This document shows positions 32,195 through 35,003 of a stretch of DNA of 35,003 nt, piece after piece. Under the pieces are notes generated by a model. It was not told the DNA's origin. It saw only the letters and a program-made list of their open reading frames with translations, and searched no databases. This DNA comes from CAZWSX01 sp964636985. GTDB taxonomy: Bacteria; Planctomycetota; Planctomycetia; Pirellulales; Pirellulaceae. Position numbers and translations under genes: made by a program. The stretch is taken from the NCBI GenBank assembly GCA_964636985.1, contig CAZWSX010000047.1, forward strand, positions 1-35,003. The letters are read 5' to 3'. Each line of letters begins with the position of its first letter. The stretch's first letter is position 1.

Positions 32195-33091
32195 ATGCGA
32201 AAACTGATCTTTGGTTGCGGCTATCTCGGCTATCGCGTCGCGAAACGCTGGAAACTTGCGGGGCACGACGTCACCGTCATTACTCGAAACCCCGAAAAGG
32301 CCTCGCAGTTACGCGGCGAAGGCTTCCAAGCCCTCGTTGCCGACATCCTCGATCCGCGTTCCATGGATTCCCTTCCCCCAGCCGAAACCGTCCTGTTCGC
32401 GGTCGGCTACGACCGGAAGGTGGGGAACGGTCCCCTGCCCTCGATCCAAAGTGTCTACGCCGACGGGCTACGCAATGTGACCGAAGCGATCGATCGCGCA
32501 GCTCTCAAGCGATTCGTCTACATCAGCTCCACAGGCGTCTACGGCACCGGCGACGGGGGCGATGTCGACGAATCCTCGCCTTGCCATCCCAATCGAGAAG
32601 GGGGCAAAGCGTGCCTGGCCGCGGAAGACGTTCTCACCACCAGCCGCGCTGCCGCCCAGGCAATCATCCTGCGGCTGGCCGGCATTTATGGTCCCGGTCG
32701 CATTCCGCGCGCGGCCGATCTCACGGCTGGAAAGCCGGTCGAGGTTGATCCTGAAAGCTGGCTTAACTTGATTCACGTCGACGATGCCGCAGCAATTGTG
32801 CTGGCGGCCGACGAAAGAGCGCCATCGCCTTTTCTGTGCGTCGTTTCGGATGGCGTTCCGGTTCGGCGCGGCGACTACTACGCGGAACTCGCCCGGTTGC
32901 TGGGCGCGCCGGCTCCTACGTTTGTTTCGCCAAGTGCCTCTGCGGAGGGATCGGGCGCGCGAGGCCGCACTGGCGGCGACAAACGAATCCTCGCCAATCG
33001 CATGTTTCGCGAACTCTCGCCCGTTTTCACCTACGGTGACTTTCGCATGGGGCTGGCATCGATTGTTTCTGATACCAAGAATGCCCCCTAA
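32195..33091 (+). CDS. Extended-SDR NAD(P)-dependent epimerase-like protein (YeeZ-like)
   Basis: A 298-residue Rossmann-fold protein from ATG 32195 (a TTG one codon upstream is less likely). The dinucleotide site is KLIFGCGYLGYRVAKRW, with G8, G10 and G13, then HDVTVITRNPEKASQL. A VLFAVGYDR strand and FVYISSTGVYGTGDGGDVDESSPC follow; the active-site Ser/Thr region is present, but the Tyr-x3-Lys of classical SDRs is not (PNREGGKAC). This is the pattern I recall for E. coli YeeZ-like proteins, whose substrate is not established. RLAGIYGPGRIPRAADL and WLNLIHVDDAAAIVLAA complete the extended-SDR fold. Cytoplasmic. It is divergent from the HtrA gene and followed by the MBL-fold gene after 212 bases. 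Confidence 0.88.
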   Translation: MRKLIFGCGYLGYRVAKRWKLAGHDVTVITRNPEKASQLRGEGFQALVADILDPRSMDSLPPAETVLFAVGYDRKVGNGPLPSIQSVYADGLRNVTEAIDRAALKRFVYISSTGVYGTGDGGDVDESSPCHPNREGGKACLAAEDVLTTSRAAAQAIILRLAGIYGPGRIPRAADLTAGKPVEVDPESWLNLIHVDDAAAIVLAADERAPSPFLCVVSDGVPVRRGDYYAELARLLGAPAPTFVSPSASAEGSGARGRTGGDKRILANRMFRELSPVFTYGDFRMGLASIVSDTKNAP

Positions 33092-33303
33092 GTTGAGACT
33101 AAGTACGCACTGGCTCGCCCCATCGATGAGAAGCGATCTCAATCAGATTTGGCCCGTCCGGAATCGAGGGGAACGTGTTACAAAGTGGTTTGCAGAGCCG
33201 CGGTTAAGCGGCTACCTACCGCTCCCGCACGGCGGTGTTTGACTCATCAGAATTCCAGGGCCAGCGGCGTCTCCGATTCGGCCCCTGGTAGGAACGATTT
33301 CCC

Positions 33304-34089
33304 ATGTTGGCACGCAAGACTCTCTTTCCAAACGTTTTGGAACTCAACTTTCAACTCGGCCAGTTGCTCGGCTGCAACGTTTACTTGATCTTCGACCAAA
33401 ACGAGTGGCTGCTCGTCGACATCGGGTTCGAGGATCATGTCCAGGAGTTTATCGAGCTCATTCGCCAACTCGATTTCCCGCTGGCCAAATGCAAGGGTTT
33501 GGTAGCGACCCATGCCGACGTCGACCATATCCAGGGGCTGGCCAAAGCCAAGCAAATGCTGCGAACTGTCGTTTGGTCGCACCCCAAAGCGGCGAAGCCT
33601 TTGGAAGAAGGAGACCGGTTGCGGACGTTCGCTCGGATCGAGCCGCAGAACGTCGACTATGCGATGCCCCCGGTGAAGATCGATCACTTGCTCAACGAAG
33701 GGGACAAGATCAAAGTCGGCGGGCTGGAACTGGAAGTGTGGTACACGCCCGGCCACACCGATAGCCAGATTTCGCTGCGGCTGGGCGACCTACTGTTTTG
33801 CGCCGACAACATCTATCGCGATGGCTGCGTCGGAGCCATTGATGCTCATCATGGGAGCGATATCCCGTCGATCATCCGCTCGCTGGAACGGATTCGCGAC
33901 AGCAATGTGAAGTGGCTATTGCCGAGCCACGGCCCGGCGTTCCGCAAGGATGTAGCCATGATCAACAAGACCCTGGCGCGCTTGCAGGGGTATCTCCACA
34001 TGGCCGACTTCGGCACCTGCGCCATCGACTGGCCGTTGATGGACGAATGGGAGCAGGAAATTGCCGAAGGCAAAACCCCAGAGGCTTAG
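33304..34089 (+). CDS. MBL-fold metallo-hydrolase
   Basis: A 261-residue metallo-beta-lactamase-fold protein from ATG 33304. The metal-binding signature is LVATHADVDHIQG: H70, D72, D74 and H75, where the usual second His of HxHxDH is Asp72, a variant seen in several MBL subfamilies. Other ligands are H151 (YTPGHTDSQ), D168 (LLFCADNIYRDG) and H209 (LLPSHGPA). The C-terminal 45 residues are helical (MINKTLARLQGYLHMADFG...). There is no signal peptide. MBL-fold enzymes of this type include glyoxalase II-like thioesterases and other hydrolases; the substrate cannot be told. A weak AGGA lies 11 bases before the start. The gene is convergent with the small membrane-protein gene at 34120. Confidence 0.9.
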   Translation: MLARKTLFPNVLELNFQLGQLLGCNVYLIFDQNEWLLVDIGFEDHVQEFIELIRQLDFPLAKCKGLVATHADVDHIQGLAKAKQMLRTVVWSHPKAAKPLEEGDRLRTFARIEPQNVDYAMPPVKIDHLLNEGDKIKVGGLELEVWYTPGHTDSQISLRLGDLLFCADNIYRDGCVGAIDAHHGSDIPSIIRSLERIRDSNVKWLLPSHGPAFRKDVAMINKTLARLQGYLHMADFGTCAIDWPLMDEWEQEIAEGKTPEA

Positions 34090-34119
34090 CCCCGCCGCCC
34101 AGCGCAATTGCCGCTCAGG

Positions 34120-34350
34120 CTAAATGCCAAACGCCACAATGATGGCCACGGCGCTTATCCCCAGCAGCAGGCCGCCGGCGACAATGGTAACCAGGACCGC
34201 AACCACGCTTCGACCCGCTGTTAAATCTTCATTCACCAACTGACGACGGGTGTCAGGGTCGAAGGCGTCTCGCCAGGCCGGAAACGCGTTTTCGTCCACA
34301 GGCAACGGGACGATCGAAACAGGAACCCTAGGCGCAGAAACTGTAGCCAT
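34120..34350 (-). CDS. Small one-helix membrane protein, paralogue A
   Basis: A 76-residue protein from ATG 34348-34350, with GGAGGG about 7 bases upstream, which favours this start over a longer frame. The first 47 residues are soluble and contain the motif LPVDENAFPAWRDAFDPDTR. The C-terminal 29 residues form one transmembrane helix (VVAVLVTIVAGGLLLGISAVAIIVAFGI). The same plan and motif occur in the neighbour at 34609-34833, so the two are tandem paralogues. I recognise no named family and no function. A tail-anchored topology with a cytoplasmic N-terminus is likely. It lies 30 bases from the stop of the convergent MBL-fold gene. Confidence 0.8.
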   Translation of the reverse strand: MATVSAPRVPVSIVPLPVDENAFPAWRDAFDPDTRRQLVNEDLTAGRSVVAVLVTIVAGGLLLGISAVAIIVAFGI

Positions 34351-34608
34351 AGCGAGGCCCTCCACATCTTGCGGACCACATTTACGGAAACGGGGGGTCC
34401 GACGCGAGATCCAGCGGACCCAACAAGAAGTGGCTAAGGCAGTCGGCATGCCAGATGGTCGACACTGCCTGCACGACGACCAAACCGATGGCGCGATAAG
34501 GATTTACGCCAGTAGCTCCACGCAATCCTCGGCGCGCCCAAGCGCGCATCGCAAGGCGCCACCTGTGTCGCACAGGCACTTACTGCACAGTTCGTAGAGC
34601 TAAAAGGC
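34351..34608. other. Spacer between tandem paralogues
   Basis: 258 bases with no supported gene. A small hairpin CCTGTG-TCG-CACAGG lies at 34562-34576, downstream of paralogue B on the minus strand, without a T-run. The spacer shows no obvious similarity to the region upstream of paralogue B, so the duplication seems limited to the coding part or is old. Confidence 0.35.
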
Positions 34609-34833
34609 CTAGAGCTGGAAGCGCGTGATAATTGTCACCGCGGTAAGCCCCAACATGAGGCCGCCGACCACGATTGCGATCAACAGGGCTGTTACACCGC
34701 GCCAGGCAGCCGAATCCTCGTAGAACTGCTTGTGGCGGGTTTCGTCGTCAAAGGAGTCACGCCACACAGGGAAAGCATTCTCGTTGACGGGAAGCTTCGC
34801 GCTCGTTTCAGCGGTGGGAGTCGACGTGGCCAT
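34609..34833 (-). CDS. Small one-helix membrane protein, paralogue B
   Basis: A 74-residue protein. The start at ATG 34831-34833 is chosen because it aligns with the MAT start of paralogue A; a TTG three codons upstream is possible. The soluble part has LPVNENAFPVWRDSFDDETR, matching paralogue A at most positions of the motif. The C-terminal helix (GVTALLIAIVVGGLMLGLTAVTII) keeps the V-G-G-L-x-L-G pattern. The ribosome site is weak. Function is unknown. Conservation of the acidic/aromatic ENAFPxWRDxFD motif in both copies suggests a binding epitope rather than a simple membrane anchor. Confidence 0.8.
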   Translation of the reverse strand: MATSTPTAETSAKLPVNENAFPVWRDSFDDETRHKQFYEDSAAWRGVTALLIAIVVGGLMLGLTAVTIITRFQL

Positions 34834-34946
34834 CTTTTTCAATTCTCGGGCGTCTTTTGATTCGCAAACGGGTTTAGAGGTCGGTGTTTCGCCATAACCT
34901 TTTCAACAATATGGACTTGTGGCGACTTGCTGTCAATCGAAGCTCC

Positions 34947-35003
34947 AGGCTCCAGGCTCCAGGCTCCAGGCTCCAGGCTCCAGGCTCCAGGCTCCAGGCT
35001 CCA
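34947..35003. repeat. Heptanucleotide tandem repeat (AGGCTCC)n
   Basis: Eight perfect head-to-tail copies of AGGCTCC plus one base run to the right edge of the window, preceded by a degenerate AGCTCC copy at 34941-34946. The array continues outside, so its full length is unknown. A 7-base unit in non-coding DNA upstream of paralogue B is a likely length-variable locus. Confidence 0.95.

Overview
The window looks like a stretch of chromosome from a planctomycete, probably of the Pirellulales type. This is inferred from gene content, not from a database search. It has a prepilin-like DUF1559 protein with the H-x9-DG tail motif, several secreted families I know mainly from planctomycetes (DUF6263-like, DUF6690-like), a small polar protein beginning MSSIPTHIA, a formylglycine-generating enzyme, and McsA/McsB protein-arginine phosphorylation genes in an otherwise Gram-negative-like gene set. 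No rRNA, tRNA, CRISPR array, insertion sequence, phage or integrase gene was seen. The window reads as ordinary chromosome with many lineage-specific genes.

Layout. 1-2.7 kb: two minus-strand secreted or anchored proteins (one cut by the left edge) and a divergent DUF6263-like secreted protein. 2.8-6.8 kb (plus): a small secreted protein, then a run of DUF1559 prepilin-like protein, small lipoprotein and secreted double AhpD-like protein. 6.8-10 kb: N4-glycosylasparaginase-type Ntn hydrolase (minus), DUF937 protein (plus), DUF374 acyltransferase (minus) and a small polar protein (minus). 10.1-14.8 kb (minus): a translationally coupled pair, a GT39-type membrane glycosyltransferase and a giant AsmA-like protein. 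15-18 kb (minus): an MFS transporter with a clear terminator, and tilS. 18.0-18.86 kb: a long gap rich in hairpins. 18.86-23.0 kb (plus): rny, ymdB, ribH and a lipoprotein formylglycine-generating enzyme. 23.2-24.6 kb: two small secreted His/Tyr/Gly/Asn-rich proteins. 24.7-26.6 kb (minus): an ABC-F ATPase. 26.9-29.6 kb (plus): mcsA, mcsB and a Gfo/Idh/MocA-like protein. 29.7-32.0 kb (minus): an HtrA-type protease with an intact triad followed by a degenerate relative with a PDZ domain nested inside its protease fold. 32.2-34.1 kb (plus): an SDR epimerase-like protein and an MBL-fold hydrolase. 34.1-35.0 kb: two paralogous one-helix membrane proteins and a heptanucleotide tandem repeat that runs off the right edge.

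How genes may work together. rny and ymdB are a well-known neighbour pair (mRNA turnover and cyclic-nucleotide phosphodiesterase), here followed by riboflavin synthesis and sulfatase maturation. McsA and McsB form the known adaptor/kinase pair that tags proteins with phospho-arginine; no ctsR or clpC is next to them. The two HtrA-type proteins form a probable two-gene operon in which one member could cut and the other bind or sense. The most unusual features are the nested-PDZ pseudo-protease, the altered motifs in McsB, YmdB and the Gfo/Idh protein, the hairpin cluster upstream of rny, and an inverted repeat plus sigma-54-like promoter upstream of the first His/Tyr-rich protein.
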